Origin: Arthrobacter sp. ov407
Lineage (GTDB): Bacteria > Actinomycetota > Actinomycetes > Actinomycetales > Micrococcaceae
Assembly (NCBI RefSeq): GCF_900102895.1
Contig: NZ_FNGD01000004.1
Location: forward strand, 62,001 to 126,000
Direction of reading: 5' to 3'
DNA: 64,000 nucleotides
Numbering within the stretch: the stretch's first letter is position 1; each line of letters starts with the position of its first letter. Below are positions 24,667-34,396 of this stretch, one piece after another. The position numbers and the translations under genes are program-made. The notes beneath the pieces were generated by a model, which was not told where the DNA came from, ran no database searches, and saw only the letters and a program-made list of their open reading frames with translations.

Positions 24667-25455
24667 TCACCTGTAGACGCGGATCCAGTCGACCTGCATC
24701 TGGCTGGGTTTGGTGCGGGTCCCGTTGGGAAACCAGTCAAGCTGCACCGTTTGATGCATCCCCACGGTTGGCTGATGCGCCGGGTTCATGTCCCTAAACC
24801 ACAACGCCCCATCGAGGTATCCGGTGATCCCGACGGGGGTCCACTCCACTGCATAGTTGTGCCACTTCGTCGTGTCGATCCGCCGTGCCGCCCGGCTCTG
24901 GAAGCTTGATCCGCTGCAGGCGTAGTGCAGGAAGAACGCAATGCGGGTGGTGTCCGAAGTTCCCTCCGCGTAATCAACCTCGGCGCAGGTGGGCGATTTG
25001 TTGCGGTTTGGCCACAGGAGCAGCACGGGGTGGTACTTCGGGTCCCGGGCGCTGGCCCGCATGCGCGTCTCCCATTTGCCGTATTTCTGCTGCGCAAATT
25101 TGGCGGACATGCCGCCCGTGGTGCCGGCCGCGTTGCCGCTGACGGTCACGACGCCGCCGCCTACAGCAAACGCATTCGGACTTCGGATCCCCTTGCCCGC
25201 ATGCCCCCGCCCCTTGTACAGCTTCCATTTCGCCGGGTTAGGAGGTCCTCTGTAGTTGAACTCATCCCCTGCCACCACCCGTCCCCAACCACGGACGACG
25301 GCGGCTTGGGTCCCGACGGTCACGGTGGAGTCGGCAGCCACGCCGGTCACGGCCGCCGGCCCGTCCATGGCGCGTGCGGTGCCACACCCGGCAAGGGCCA
25401 ACACTCCTGCCGCGGTCAAGGCAGCAGCCGTGCGCTTTGCAAACATCGCCTCCAT
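24667..25455 (-). CDS. Glycoside hydrolase family 16 lipoprotein (paralogue)
   Basis: The 262-residue product has a lipobox ending LAGC (Cys24), only a short linker, and a GH16 domain very close to that of the gene at 22073: GWGRVVAGDEFNYRG, KFAQQKYGKWETRMRAS and catalytic CAEVDYAEGTS. The two domains look about 75-80% identical by eye. The start could also be three codons downstream. The pair is inverted around the racemase and small-protein genes, consistent with a local duplication. Confidence 0.88.
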   Translation of the reverse strand: MEAMFAKRTAAALTAAGVLALAGCGTARAMDGPAAVTGVAADSTVTVGTQAAVVRGWGRVVAGDEFNYRGPPNPAKWKLYKGRGHAGKGIRSPNAFAVGGGVVTVSGNAAGTTGGMSAKFAQQKYGKWETRMRASARDPKYHPVLLLWPNRNKSPTCAEVDYAEGTSDTTRIAFFLHYACSGSSFQSRAARRIDTTKWHNYAVEWTPVGITGYLDGALWFRDMNPAHQPTVGMHQTVQLDWFPNGTRTKPSQMQVDWIRVYR

Positions 25456-25488
25456 CCGATCCGCACGTGTCCCGCGCGAGCACGCCCC

Positions 25489-26460
25489 TCACACATACTT
25501 GCCGAACCAGGCCAGGGTGTCGTTCCAGGCGGCGGTGGCCTGATCCTGGTTGTAGCGCGGCCCCGTGTCGTTGTGGAAGGCGTGGTCCACGCCGGGATAG
25601 ATCTTGAGCTCGTGCCGTACCTCGGTCTTGTCCAAGGCATCCCGGAGTGCCGGCATGGCGCCGGTGATCCGCTGGTCGAGTTCGGCGTAGACGCCAAAGA
25701 CGGCCGCCTTGATGGCCGTGACCTTGTCAAGGTCAGGTGCGGGTCCATAAAACGCTGAGGTCGCTTTCAGCCCCGCGATCGCCGTCGCCGCCTGCCACGT
25801 GATGCCGCCGCCGAAACAGAAACCGTTCATGGCAATCCGCCCCTGGTCAACGAAGTCCTGGGCGTTCAGATAGTCGAAGCCGGCGGCGAAGTCGGAGACG
25901 TGACGATGGGCCCCGGCCTGGGTCAGCGCGCCTGGGACAGCGTCTGGGTCCATCCCCGCGGTACCGCCTTCCCGGCTCAGCAGGTCCAGGGCCAGTGCCG
26001 CGTACCCGGCTTTGGCGAAGCGGCGTGCCACATCCTGGATATGCGGGGTCAGCCCGCGGTTCTCGTGGCAGATCAGCACGGCCGGCCCTGCGGCCCCGTG
26101 TTCCGGGCGGGCGAGATAGCCACTGATATCGGTGCCGCCCGCGGCGAACTGCACGGTCGCCGTCGTGAGTCCGGCTGCCCCCTCCGGGACGGACAACGGG
26201 CTCTTGGCCCCCGGTACCGCGCCCGCCGACGCGGTGCCCGTCCCCGGCGAGGACGATCCCGGCGTCGGCATAGGGTCCGTGCTGCGGGGAAGCTCGTCGG
26301 GGGTGCAGCCAACCAGCAGCATCGCTGCCGAGGCCGCAGTCATGCTGCCCATGATGAACGCCACCCGGCGCGTGAACGTGCGCTGGCTCATGGCGCCGGA
26401 GCGATAATCGTCGAAGAACTCCTCAATCAGATACTTCTCAAATTTGCCAAGCTGGCTCAT
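25489..26460 (-). CDS. Dienelactone hydrolase family lipoprotein
   Basis: From ATG 26460, with a GGAAGAGG ribosome-binding site, the product has 323 residues. An N-terminal helical tail precedes a twin-arginine-like TRRVAF segment (about Arg31-32) and a lipobox ending LVGC at Cys52, so Tat export with lipidation is plausible. The alpha/beta-hydrolase domain has the Cys nucleophile in MNGFCFGGGI (Cys215), an Asp in YAELDQRI and a His in YPGVDHAFHND, the full dienelactone-hydrolase triad. Export is unusual for this enzyme type. Substrates may be lactones or esters. Confidence 0.88.
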   Translation of the reverse strand: MSQLGKFEKYLIEEFFDDYRSGAMSQRTFTRRVAFIMGSMTAASAAMLLVGCTPDELPRSTDPMPTPGSSSPGTGTASAGAVPGAKSPLSVPEGAAGLTTATVQFAAGGTDISGYLARPEHGAAGPAVLICHENRGLTPHIQDVARRFAKAGYAALALDLLSREGGTAGMDPDAVPGALTQAGAHRHVSDFAAGFDYLNAQDFVDQGRIAMNGFCFGGGITWQAATAIAGLKATSAFYGPAPDLDKVTAIKAAVFGVYAELDQRITGAMPALRDALDKTEVRHELKIYPGVDHAFHNDTGPRYNQDQATAAWNDTLAWFGKYV

Positions 26461-26720
26461 GACGGGCCTCTTCCAGTCTGCCGACAATCCTCCTCCGAGC
26501 TCAGATTTCAGGCAAGGTCTTGCAGGCAGACCCGCCCGGCGGCACCGCGACAACCTCCCAAACCACGACGACGTCCTGACGCTGCGCTGGCTCGCTAGCC
26601 CGCTGGCGGCAGCGTGCAAACCGTCGGTTGGTCCGCACCTTGCCGAACCAGACTCGGCGTCTTTCTGGACGCGGCGAGCGACCTCGATTCAGCTACCTCC
26701 GTCCTTGTCGTCCGACCAGC

Positions 26721-26742
26721 CGACCTATTTTGTCGTAGGTCG
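26721..26742. promoter_or_regulatory. Inverted repeat upstream of the DUF222/HNH gene
   Basis: CGACCTA and TAGGTCG form a perfect 7-bp inverted repeat with an 8-nt spacer, 16 nt before the ATG at 26759. It could be an operator or an RNA hairpin at the ribosome-binding site. Nothing else was seen in 26461-26758. Confidence 0.35.
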
Positions 26743-26758
26743 CAGGGAGACTTGATTC

Positions 26759-28384
26759 ATGGACGGCAATCAGGGGCCCGAAATGGTTCCGGCAGGACAC
26801 CGCGAGGCTGGCCTCACGCGTGCCGGCCGCGGTGCGGCCACCGGCCACGGCACCGCGGAGACGGCCGTCACGGACGCCGCGGGCCTGCTGGCCGCCGTCC
26901 CCCCGGCAACGGACAGTGCCGGGATCATTGACCGGATCCGGGAACTGGAAGACCGGAAATCCGCTCTGGCCGCGGAGCAGGCCCGCCTCACCGTTACCTT
27001 CGACCTGCTCCAGCGCCACGAGCAGCGTGCCGCAGGGGTCCCGGCCGAGAAGCTCGGCGCCGGGATCGGCGCGCAGATCGCCCTGGCCCGGCGCGAATCC
27101 CCGGCCAAGGGCGGCCGGCTCCTGGGCCTGGCCAAGGCGCTCGTGACCGAAATGCCGCACACCCTCGCCGCCCTGCAGACCGGACAGCTGAACGAATGGC
27201 GCGCCACCCTGCTCGTGCGCGAAACCGCCTGCCTGACCGCCGCGGACCGGTGCGCGGTCGATGAGGAACTCGCCGCCGACACCGGGACGTTCGCCGGAGT
27301 GGGTGACCGGCGCCTGGTGGCCGCCGCCCGGGCCGCCGCGTACCGGAGGGACCCGCGCACCGTCACGGAACGTGCCGCGCACGCCGCCAGCGAGCGGCAC
27401 GTCAGCCTCCGCCCGGCCCCGGACACCATGTGCTACCTCACCGCGCTGCTCCCGATGAGCGCCGGCGTGGGCGTCTACACCGCGCTGAGCCGGCACGCCG
27501 ACACCCTCCGCAACACCGGAGACCCCCGCTCCCGGGGCCAGGTCATGGCGGACACCCTGGTCGAACGCAGCACCGGCACCCCGGACGGGATCACCGGGGT
27601 CGAAATCCAGCTCATCATGACCGACCGCACGCTCTTCCAGGCCGACTCCGAACCCGCCCGGCTCCCCGGCTACGGCACGGTCCCCGCCGGCTGGGGCCGC
27701 GCCCTCATCAACAGGGCAAAGGCCAAAGACGGCACTTTCGGCGTTGGTTCGCCCGGACAAAGTGGTTCACAGGAACCCGGCGAGTCAACCGGCGGTCCCC
27801 CGAAACCCGGCAGTCCGCCAACACCCGGCGGCGCTGCAGGAAGCGCCGACCACTCTGCATTCGGCGTGTTTCTCCGCCGGCTCTACACCCACCCGGGCAC
27901 CGGTGAGCTCATCGGCATGGATTCCCGCGCCCGGATCTTCCCGCCCGGGCACCGCCGCTTCATCCAGACCCGGGACGACACCTGCCGCACCCCCTACTGC
28001 GACGCTCCGATCCGGCACCTGGACCACATCATCCCCTGGCACCACGGAGGAGAAACCATCCAGGCCAACGGCGCCGGACTCTGCGAAGCCTGCAACCACA
28101 CCAAAGAAACCCCCGGCTGGAGCGCCCGCCCCGCACCCGCAGAACAGTCAGGCCTTGCTCCCGCAACTGACCCCGCCTCCGGCAGCGGCGACAGGCACAC
28201 CATCGCCCTCACCACCCCCACCGGCCACACCTACCACTCCACAGCACCACCCCTGCCCGGAACGCCGCATCGCCAATCAGCCACGGACCAAACGGGCTCC
28301 CAGCCCGGCTCCCGCCAACGGCGCCAGCTCCGGCACAAGGCCAAAACGCTTCGACGCGCGCGCAGCCTTCCTCCAGCTGCCTGA
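26759..28384 (+). CDS. DUF222 / 13E12-repeat HNH endonuclease-like protein
   Basis: The 541-residue product has a DUF222 region (residues about 55-330, with [20 protein letters not shown] and [18 protein letters not shown]). A C-terminal HNH motif follows: [20 protein letters not shown], then [12 protein letters not shown] Pro/Gly-rich linker lies between. These proteins occur in many copies in Arthrobacter and mycobacteria and may be mobile or DNA-processing; the role is unproven. The ATG at 26759 has a GGGAG ribosome-binding site. Confidence 0.9.
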   Translation: MDGNQGPEMVPAGHREAGLTRAGRGAATGHGTAETAVTDAAGLLAAVPPATDSAGIIDRIRELEDRKSALAAEQARLTVTFDLLQRHEQRAAGVPAEKLGAGIGAQIALARRESPAKGGRLLGLAKALVTEMPHTLAALQTGQLNEWRATLLVRETACLTAADRCAVDEELAADTGTFAGVGDRRLVAAARAAAYRRDPRTVTERAAHAASERHVSLRPAPDTMCYLTALLPMSAGVGVYTALSRHADTLRNTGDPRSRGQVMADTLVERSTGTPDGITGVEIQLIMTDRTLFQADSEPARLPGYGTVPAGWGRALINRAKAKDGTFGVGSPGQSGSQEPGESTGGPPKPGSPPTPGGAAGSADHSAFGVFLRRLYTHPGTGELIGMDSRARIFPPGHRRFIQTRDDTCRTPYCDAPIRHLDHIIPWHHGGETIQANGAGLCEACNHTKETPGWSARPAPAEQSGLAPATDPASGSGDRHTIALTTPTGHTYHSTAPPLPGTPHRQSATDQTGSQPGSRQRRQLRHKAKTLRRARSLPPAA

Positions 28385-28395
28385 GGCCAGCCAAC

Positions 28396-28824
28396 TCAGT
28401 CCGCGGGGCCTGTGGGCTGGTCCGGCCGACGGCCCGTCAGCGTCTGGACTGCCTCTGTGATGCCCACGTCCTCTCGTTCAAACTCTTCCATGTAGAGCCT
28501 TCCGCCCGTTATGAGGCCGTCCTCGATCTCGAAGATCGTCACACCGCGCATGTCGAAGGGCTGCTCGTCAATGCGGGTGCCTACCCACGTCCATTCGCTC
28601 CACGTGGCGTTACCGTCATCCACGGAGCGGAGCAATTCTGCGTGAAAATCGGGAATGCCAGCGAATATCGCCGCCCAGTTCGCGTGCATCTGCGCACGTC
28701 CCACAAATGCCCTGGCCGGGTGGACCGGTTGCACGCTGTTGTACGACTTATGGAACAACGCGGCGGCCGCCTCGAGGTCGTGGGCATTGAAAGCAGCAAG
28801 CAGGCGTTGGATAACTTGGCTCAT
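28396..28824 (-). CDS. SnoaL-like / NTF2-fold protein
   Basis: The 142-residue product starts MSQVIQRLLAAFNAHDLEAA and carries ARAFVGRAQMHANWAAIFAG, WSEWTWVGTRIDEQPFDMRG and FEIEDGLITGGRLYMEE. This is the standard cone-shaped NTF2/SnoaL fold used by small-molecule cyclases, isomerases and binding proteins. A GGAG ribosome-binding site precedes ATG 28824. It is convergent with the HNH gene; the substrate is unknown. Confidence 0.88.
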   Translation of the reverse strand: MSQVIQRLLAAFNAHDLEAAAALFHKSYNSVQPVHPARAFVGRAQMHANWAAIFAGIPDFHAELLRSVDDGNATWSEWTWVGTRIDEQPFDMRGVTIFEIEDGLITGGRLYMEEFEREDVGITEAVQTLTGRRPDQPTGPAD

Positions 28825-28938
28825 CGGATTACTCCTCGGCGCAGCGGGGCTTGTGCGCGGTCTTATCCACCGGCGCGTTTGCGGACCGCACGGCGGCCTG
28901 CAATCGGCCCGCCATCATCAATCTACGCCGCCGCCCTC

Positions 28939-28998
28939 GCGCGGTTCCAGACAGCGCGGTTCCAGACAGCGCAGTTCGAGACAGCGCAGCTCCAGACC
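28939..28998 (+). repeat. 15-bp tandem repeat (4 copies), intergenic
   Basis: Four units follow in a row: GCGCGGTTCCAGACA twice, then GCGCAGTTCGAGACA and GCGCAGCTCCAGACC. They lie between two minus-strand genes. Read on the plus strand they would encode ARFQT/AQFET pentads. The unit resembles that at 20061-20113. Confidence 0.9.
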
Positions 28999-29065
28999 GT
29001 GCCCTTCAAACCAATTAGGTCCGGCCGGACTGGTCTGGGAGCTCCGGAACTGACGCCGGGAAGCC

Positions 29066-32000
29066 CTATCCAATAACCTTCCGGGTGGTCGAGTTCCAGG
29101 TCAGGCGGCCGCGCTGAAAGTCCGATGCCCGGCCGCCGGCAACCGAGTACTCGTCCCTGGTCGGATAACCCAGCCGTCCACTTTCCCTGCCCAGTGCCGA
29201 CCACCTGCCACGGATGGCGCCGAGGACAAAATGCGCCCCGGTCTTCGCCGTCCAGTAGATTGACGAGCCGCTCGAGCCCGCGAAGTGGTTGTAGCGTCCC
29301 AATCCGTCGGGGGTGCGGGTCTCGTCCTGCGTCGGATAGCCCAGCGGCCCCCGTTCCCGGTTCAGTGCCGACCACTTGGAGCGGATCGTCCCCAGCACAT
29401 AATGGGCTCCGGTCTTGGGCGACCAGTAGATCGAGGCCCCGCCCGAGCCGGCGAAGTGGCCATATCGCCCCACAGTGTCAGGGGTGGTCAGCTGGTCAGT
29501 GGTGGGGAACCCAAGGACGCCGGCAGCGCCGCCCGCTGCCTTGTAGCGGGCGTAGATGGCACCTGCGACCCAGTGGGCCCCAGTCGCCCTGGACCAGCAG
29601 ATCACACCCTTGGTGTAGTCCTGGCACTTGCCTGCCGCCACGGGGTACTCCAGGGTGAGCGACCTGCCCAGCACCGATCTCGGATCCCCGGCCCCGGTCT
29701 GGTAGGCCTTGAGGCCGATGGGGTCGTCGACGCCGTTACCGGTGAGCATCACTTTCAGGGCACCCTGGCCGTCGTCCGCGGTGAGAAGGTAGTAGGTGTC
29801 CGCGGTTCCGGCCTGCCCCGCTGCTGTCGGTTTGAATGTCACGGTCTGATATGCGGATTCACCCGGCGGGATCACCAGTCCTTCGGAGATCGGTGCGGTG
29901 GTTGAGAAGAACCCCAGCGGCGCCTTCGCCTTGGTGATCGTCATGGGGATGTTTCCGGTGTTCGTTATCGTGAAGTCCCGGGTGGCCGACGCCCCGATGG
30001 GTACATCGCCAAAGTCCAGCGCCGTCGGCAGTTGCAGGTGCGCCGCTCCTGAGACGGCCGTCGCCGTCACCGGAACCGCCAGCGACCCGCGGTCGCTCGT
30101 GACGAGCAGTTGGTCGGCGACCGGAGTCACAGTCGTCGGGCTGAAGGTGATGGACACCGGAACCGACGTAAGGGGCTGGATTTGTTGTCCCACGGCCGGC
30201 ACCGTTTCCGGGTCGACTTTCAGTGCCGGGTCGGCGGGCAGGGTGACGGCCGTGACCGTGGCGACACTCGTGCCGGTGTTGACGACGTTGACCGTCTGGC
30301 GGCTGCTGGTCTGGGTGGGCACGCTGGTGAATGCGACCGTGGCCGGAGTCGCCCCCAGGCCGTCCTTCGTGCCAACGCCATGGACCCCCAGGAGGTCCGT
30401 TTCACCGTCGGACGTTTGGACGGTCAGCGCGCCGTCAGCTTGTCCCGGAACCGTCGGCGAGAAGGTCACCGGGATGCTCATGCTCTCGCCTTTGGCCAGG
30501 GTCCGGGGAAGGGCGAGGGGTTCAATCCCAAACGGCGCGGGTGCCGTGACGGTGCTGACCGTCACGGCACGCGTCGCCGTGACCGTCAGGGTGCCTTTCC
30601 CTGTGGTGCCCACCTCGGCCGTGCCCAGGTCAGTGTTTGTCGCCCCGACGGCGGAGGTTGTCGGTGCGCCGAAGGCAAGTACTTGTCCGTCCCGCGTTCC
30701 CACATAGACGCGGCCGTTGTCAGTGGCCGCTGTGGAGAACTTGGCGGCCGTACCCAGCGGGGCGCTGAACACCTGCTGCAACTTCCCTGTGGCGTCCGGG
30801 AGGGCCCGGTAGGCGCGCAGTTCCGCGCCGGCCCCGGTGGGTCCAGTGACGTAGACAACCCAGACCAGCGCCGAGGACGCGTCCGTACCGTTGGAGGTCA
30901 CCGTGGGCGCCCCCGAGGTATACCCGAAGGTGCCGACGGACGTCCCGACGGCGGCGAGCTGAACGCCGCCTGCGTTGGTGGGAACGAGCTTGTGCGCGCG
31001 GAGGTATCCCTTGTTCTCGACGGTGTAGACGTAACCGCCGCTGCTGGTCCCCAGGAACGCTGGACGTCCCCAGACGCCGCTGTACGGACCGGCTTCGTCG
31101 AGGACGGCGTCGGTGCCGCCGGCCCCCTGGCCCATGCCGCCCAGGTTGTCCCGGTCCAGCAGGTAGACGCGCCCATCCTTGCCGACCTGGACCAAGAGGT
31201 GCGGGTGGGCCACGGTTCCATAGCCGTCCGGGATGGCGATCGGGGCGCCGGAACCGAGATCGGCGTCGTTCTGGTCCAACTTGGCGTTGTTGGCGGGACT
31301 GAAGAAATCAGTGGGCTTAAGGTTGCCGTCGGTTCCGACCGTGAGCCGGACCACTGACTCGGCGAGGGTCGCGGGAGGGGTTTTCCCCGGGCCGGCCTTC
31401 GGGGAAATGCCGTTGCCGGTGGCAAACAGGATTTGGCCGGTGCCGTCGGAGACCAGTCCGCCGCCGGATTGCCAGATCCCGCCCTCCGCACTGCTGTTCC
31501 CGGACTCGGTGGCCCACATCGTTGTCTGCCGGCCGGCGGTGGATACGCCGACAACGTAGCCGACAAAGGGCGCCCAGTCGCAGTGGCTGGCGAAACCGGC
31601 ATAGACAACGCCGTCCATGAGGAGCAGCCCGGGCCGCTGCATCGCGGTCATGGCGTTGAAGGGACGCGTCGGGTCGTTGGTCGGTGCGCCGTTGATAAGG
31701 ACCGGGAATCCGGCCCGTTCGGCTCCTGTTACCCGGTCCAGGGAGTGCATGTACCAGTGCGGGAGCTGCGGCGTCGCTCCGTCGTTCGTCTTCGCCAGCA
31801 GGAAGACGCTGTTGGTCGCGGCGTCGAAGACCGGAGTGGACGTGACTCCGATGTTGGGCGCGAGGTCACCGCAGCTTACGGTCGCTGCCGGCCAGGCCGG
31901 CCCGAGGTTGCGCTGCCACCTCACGGCTCCCGTGCCGCCATCCAGGCCGTACACGTTGTTGTTCTCGGTCGCGGCGATGACGGTGCCGCCCACCACCAGC

Positions 32001-32269
32001 GGCTGGGCGTAGACCTGCCCGTCCACGGGCGCGGAGAACAGTTTGCCGAAATTCGAGGAGGCCACCGACGACGGCGAAAGCCCGGGCTCGTCCTTGTCCC
32101 AGCCCGACCGCAGTGAGTCGTGGGCGATGGTCCCCACGTCCGCGACGGCGGCCACCCCGAGTGTCAGCCCAGCAAGTGCGAGCGATGCTGACAACAGGGA
32201 CGCCCAGACGCCTCGCAGACGGCCATGAAAATGGCCGGACGACACCCAAAGCTCTGCTTGATCATGCAT
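29066..32269 (-). CDS. Large secreted beta-propeller / ASH-like / LGFP-repeat protein
   Basis: The 1067-residue product has an N-terminal signal/anchor helix (about 20-45). A PQQ-like beta-propeller follows to about residue 530, with VYGLDGGTGAVRWQRNLGP and GRVYLLDRDNLGG blades. Several immunoglobulin-like choice-of-anchor-D/ASH modules follow (about 540-850; LDFGDVPIGASATRDFTITN). The C-terminus has four LGFP-type repeats (VLGFPTTDQLTTPDTVGRYG, PLGYPTQDETRTPDGLGRYN). LGFP repeats bind the cell wall in Corynebacteriales. It is probably a surface protein; no enzymatic residues can be named. Confidence 0.85.
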   Translation of the reverse strand: MHDQAELWVSSGHFHGRLRGVWASLLSASLALAGLTLGVAAVADVGTIAHDSLRSGWDKDEPGLSPSSVASSNFGKLFSAPVDGQVYAQPLVVGGTVIAATENNNVYGLDGGTGAVRWQRNLGPAWPAATVSCGDLAPNIGVTSTPVFDAATNSVFLLAKTNDGATPQLPHWYMHSLDRVTGAERAGFPVLINGAPTNDPTRPFNAMTAMQRPGLLLMDGVVYAGFASHCDWAPFVGYVVGVSTAGRQTTMWATESGNSSAEGGIWQSGGGLVSDGTGQILFATGNGISPKAGPGKTPPATLAESVVRLTVGTDGNLKPTDFFSPANNAKLDQNDADLGSGAPIAIPDGYGTVAHPHLLVQVGKDGRVYLLDRDNLGGMGQGAGGTDAVLDEAGPYSGVWGRPAFLGTSSGGYVYTVENKGYLRAHKLVPTNAGGVQLAAVGTSVGTFGYTSGAPTVTSNGTDASSALVWVVYVTGPTGAGAELRAYRALPDATGKLQQVFSAPLGTAAKFSTAATDNGRVYVGTRDGQVLAFGAPTTSAVGATNTDLGTAEVGTTGKGTLTVTATRAVTVSTVTAPAPFGIEPLALPRTLAKGESMSIPVTFSPTVPGQADGALTVQTSDGETDLLGVHGVGTKDGLGATPATVAFTSVPTQTSSRQTVNVVNTGTSVATVTAVTLPADPALKVDPETVPAVGQQIQPLTSVPVSITFSPTTVTPVADQLLVTSDRGSLAVPVTATAVSGAAHLQLPTALDFGDVPIGASATRDFTITNTGNIPMTITKAKAPLGFFSTTAPISEGLVIPPGESAYQTVTFKPTAAGQAGTADTYYLLTADDGQGALKVMLTGNGVDDPIGLKAYQTGAGDPRSVLGRSLTLEYPVAAGKCQDYTKGVICWSRATGAHWVAGAIYARYKAAGGAAGVLGFPTTDQLTTPDTVGRYGHFAGSGGASIYWSPKTGAHYVLGTIRSKWSALNRERGPLGYPTQDETRTPDGLGRYNHFAGSSGSSIYWTAKTGAHFVLGAIRGRWSALGRESGRLGYPTRDEYSVAGGRASDFQRGRLTWNSTTRKVIG

Positions 32270-32662
32270 GGCTGAGACCCGATTCTGACCACTACTTTGA
32301 CTTTCTTAACCCAGTACTCTGGAGCCTAGAAGCGGGGCCCGAGGAGCGCGCGAGTGGTTGCTACTCGACTTCTTGGGGGCGATTCCCCTTTTCTCCCGAT
32401 CGCTACTTGCCCGCTGCTTGGCCGAACGCAATGGCCTACTTGCTTTGCCGGAAACGCGACAGAGACGCGCCTCGTTCTGGCGCCGCAACGCATCATTTTC
32501 AGGCGACAGGTCAGCGGCCGCACGTGGCCGGGGCATGGGGAATTGCCAGGGTGATCGGTCTGTTCCCACACGGGATCAGGCGGGCGTGCGGGAACGTCTC
32601 AGCGTCCCCGGGCCCGAGCATTTTCGCGACGGCGGCGCGCGCCTCTCGCTGGCGGGTCTCCC
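32270..32662. other. Intergenic stretch without recognisable gene
   Basis: This stretch of about 390 bp lies between the large surface-protein gene and the NERD gene, both on the minus strand. All open frames here are short, lack ribosome-binding sites and show no family features. It must hold the promoter for the surface-protein gene, but no clear -35/-10 pair was found. Confidence 0.5.
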
Positions 32663-33481
32663 CTACCGGTTCATCAATGCGCTCAGGATTGCCGCCAGCG
32701 GACCTGCCGTGGCCAACGCCAAAAAGCCGACGGCGGGAACACCAAGCACCCACGCCGCCCGGCGCCGTCGTGCCTGATCAACCAACCGCCGGAGGGCGGC
32801 GAAGTTCGTTTTGAGCTCATCCGGTTTGCCTGGCAACGCGGGTTTCGTGTGCCAGGTCCGGGCATTCACGGCAGCGGCAGCGACGCGTTGGACCTGTTCC
32901 GCGTCCAGCACATCTTTGCGCCGCTGCAGAAAGCCCAGGAGCTGCCGATCGCTCAGCACCATTACCTGGCGCGGATTCTCCTTAATCGTCAGCCGCCGGG
33001 GTTCCACGATCACCACGACCGCCGTGACGTCGACGGCGGCACCCACTGCCGTGCTGAGCAATTTCGAGGCCCGGGCGGCCTCACGCGCGGAGTTGTAGAG
33101 ATGGCGGAGTTTCTTTCCCGACACCATCAGGGTTTGCCCTGCCACCCAGATTGATTGACCCGCATGGTTCTTCGTGTTGAGGGTAAAGACGCCGGCAGGA
33201 CCGACCAGCACATGATCGATATCCGCCCAGCCAGAGCCCACTGGGACGGCATGCAGAACCAGCCATTCGGGCCCGAGCCCTGCCAGAACCCGGCCCACGG
33301 CGATCTCGCCCAGCGCACCCCTGTACCAGGGCCAGCTGGCGTCGCTCAACGGACTGGCACCGAACATCCGCCTGAGACGCGAACGGGGCGGGACGAGCGC
33401 CTGGACAGCCAGCAGCTCCTCGATCACGGACTGGGCGGCAAACCGCTCGGTCAGCGGCGCCGTAGCCGGGTATCCGCTCAT
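32663..33481 (-). CDS. NERD (nuclease-related) domain membrane protein
   Basis: The 272-residue product has a NERD core: YRGALGEIAVGRVLAGLGPE, then ADIDHVLVGPAGVFTLNTKN, with the Asp and Lys expected of a nuclease-like active site. The C-terminus is a basic patch followed by one TM helix (WVLGVPAVGFLALATAGPLA), so it is membrane-anchored with the NERD domain probably cytoplasmic. NERD proteins are suspected to act on DNA; no partner gene is adjacent. It is divergent from the MDMPI-family gene. Confidence 0.85.
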   Translation of the reverse strand: MSGYPATAPLTERFAAQSVIEELLAVQALVPPRSRLRRMFGASPLSDASWPWYRGALGEIAVGRVLAGLGPEWLVLHAVPVGSGWADIDHVLVGPAGVFTLNTKNHAGQSIWVAGQTLMVSGKKLRHLYNSAREAARASKLLSTAVGAAVDVTAVVVIVEPRRLTIKENPRQVMVLSDRQLLGFLQRRKDVLDAEQVQRVAAAAVNARTWHTKPALPGKPDELKTNFAALRRLVDQARRRRAAWVLGVPAVGFLALATAGPLAAILSALMNR

Positions 33482-33583
33482 TGCCGCGACTGTCGTGGGG
33501 GACGCATGCGTGGCAGTTTAGACGCACAAGCCCGGCCCGCGCGGCTCGGATGTCGGCGCGCCGGAATCTTTGCCGCGTCGCGT

Positions 33584-33589
33584 TAGGCT
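33584..33589 (+). promoter_or_regulatory. -10 box TAGGCT of a probable leaderless transcript
   Basis: TAGGCT is followed by CAACTC and the ATG at 33596, with no ribosome-binding site between them. Confidence 0.5.
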
Positions 33590-33595
33590 CAACTC

Positions 33596-34291
33596 ATGTC
33601 GCCCGATCGATACCTGGCCGAGTTGGCCGACTCCCTGGACCATCTCGGCATGCTCGCCCGGCAGCCGGAGGACAGGCTTGCCCGTGCCGTTCCGGCATGC
33701 CCTGGCTGGACGCTTGAGCAACTATTCGGACACCTCGGTTCAATCGAGCGGTGGGCCGCCACAGTGGTTCGTGCGGGCACCTTCGTCAAGGAACCGGTAC
33801 CGCCGGCCGAGGGCGCCGCGGCCTGGTTCCTCGAGGGCACGGCACCCTTCTTCGAGGCGATGACGGCGCTTGACCCCTCGAAACCGTGTTGGGACTTCGG
33901 CCCGCCGCCGCACAAGGCCAGGTTCTGGCTTCGGCGCCAGGCCCACGAACACGCCATCCACCTCATCGACGCCTGCCAGGCGCTTGGCATGGAGATCCCC
34001 GCGCTGGAGGTCGACTTCATGCTCGACGGTGTAGACGAGGTCCTGGCGATGTTCGCGCCGCGCCAGCTGCGATTGGAGCGAATGCCGCACCCGGACAAGG
34101 CCGTGACCTTCCAGGTGCCCGGGGCCGCCGGCTGGACACTGGGCCCAGGTTCGGCCGTGGCGTCGATTTCCGCCCCATTGTCCGCGATGTATCTGGGCTT
34201 GTGGGGCCGATCCAGCCTGGAAGATGACGCCCTCATTGAAGGTGATGCCACCGTTGCCCTGCGCGTGCTTCGGGGCCCGCTCACACCGTGA
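33596..34291 (+). CDS. Mycothiol-dependent maleylpyruvate isomerase-family protein
   Basis: The 231-residue protein has an N-terminal DinB-like four-helix domain (VPACPGWTLEQLFGHLGSIE, and FWLRRQAHEHAIHLIDACQA with metal-binding His residues). The C-terminal MDMPI domain includes FQVPGAAGWTLGPGSAVAS. Family members use mycothiol as cofactor or substrate for isomerisation or conjugation. The first metal His is in GHLGS. No aromatic-degradation genes are nearby, so the substrate is open. Confidence 0.85.
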   Translation: MSPDRYLAELADSLDHLGMLARQPEDRLARAVPACPGWTLEQLFGHLGSIERWAATVVRAGTFVKEPVPPAEGAAAWFLEGTAPFFEAMTALDPSKPCWDFGPPPHKARFWLRRQAHEHAIHLIDACQALGMEIPALEVDFMLDGVDEVLAMFAPRQLRLERMPHPDKAVTFQVPGAAGWTLGPGSAVASISAPLSAMYLGLWGRSSLEDDALIEGDATVALRVLRGPLTP

Positions 34292-34396
34292 GTCCCGGAT
34301 TTCGGGCTTAGGATACGAACACGTCCTGGGAAGTTGCCGCCGCAACAAGAGTCGCCCGATGCTTTCGTGACCACCCGCCCGAAGGGAACCCAACGC

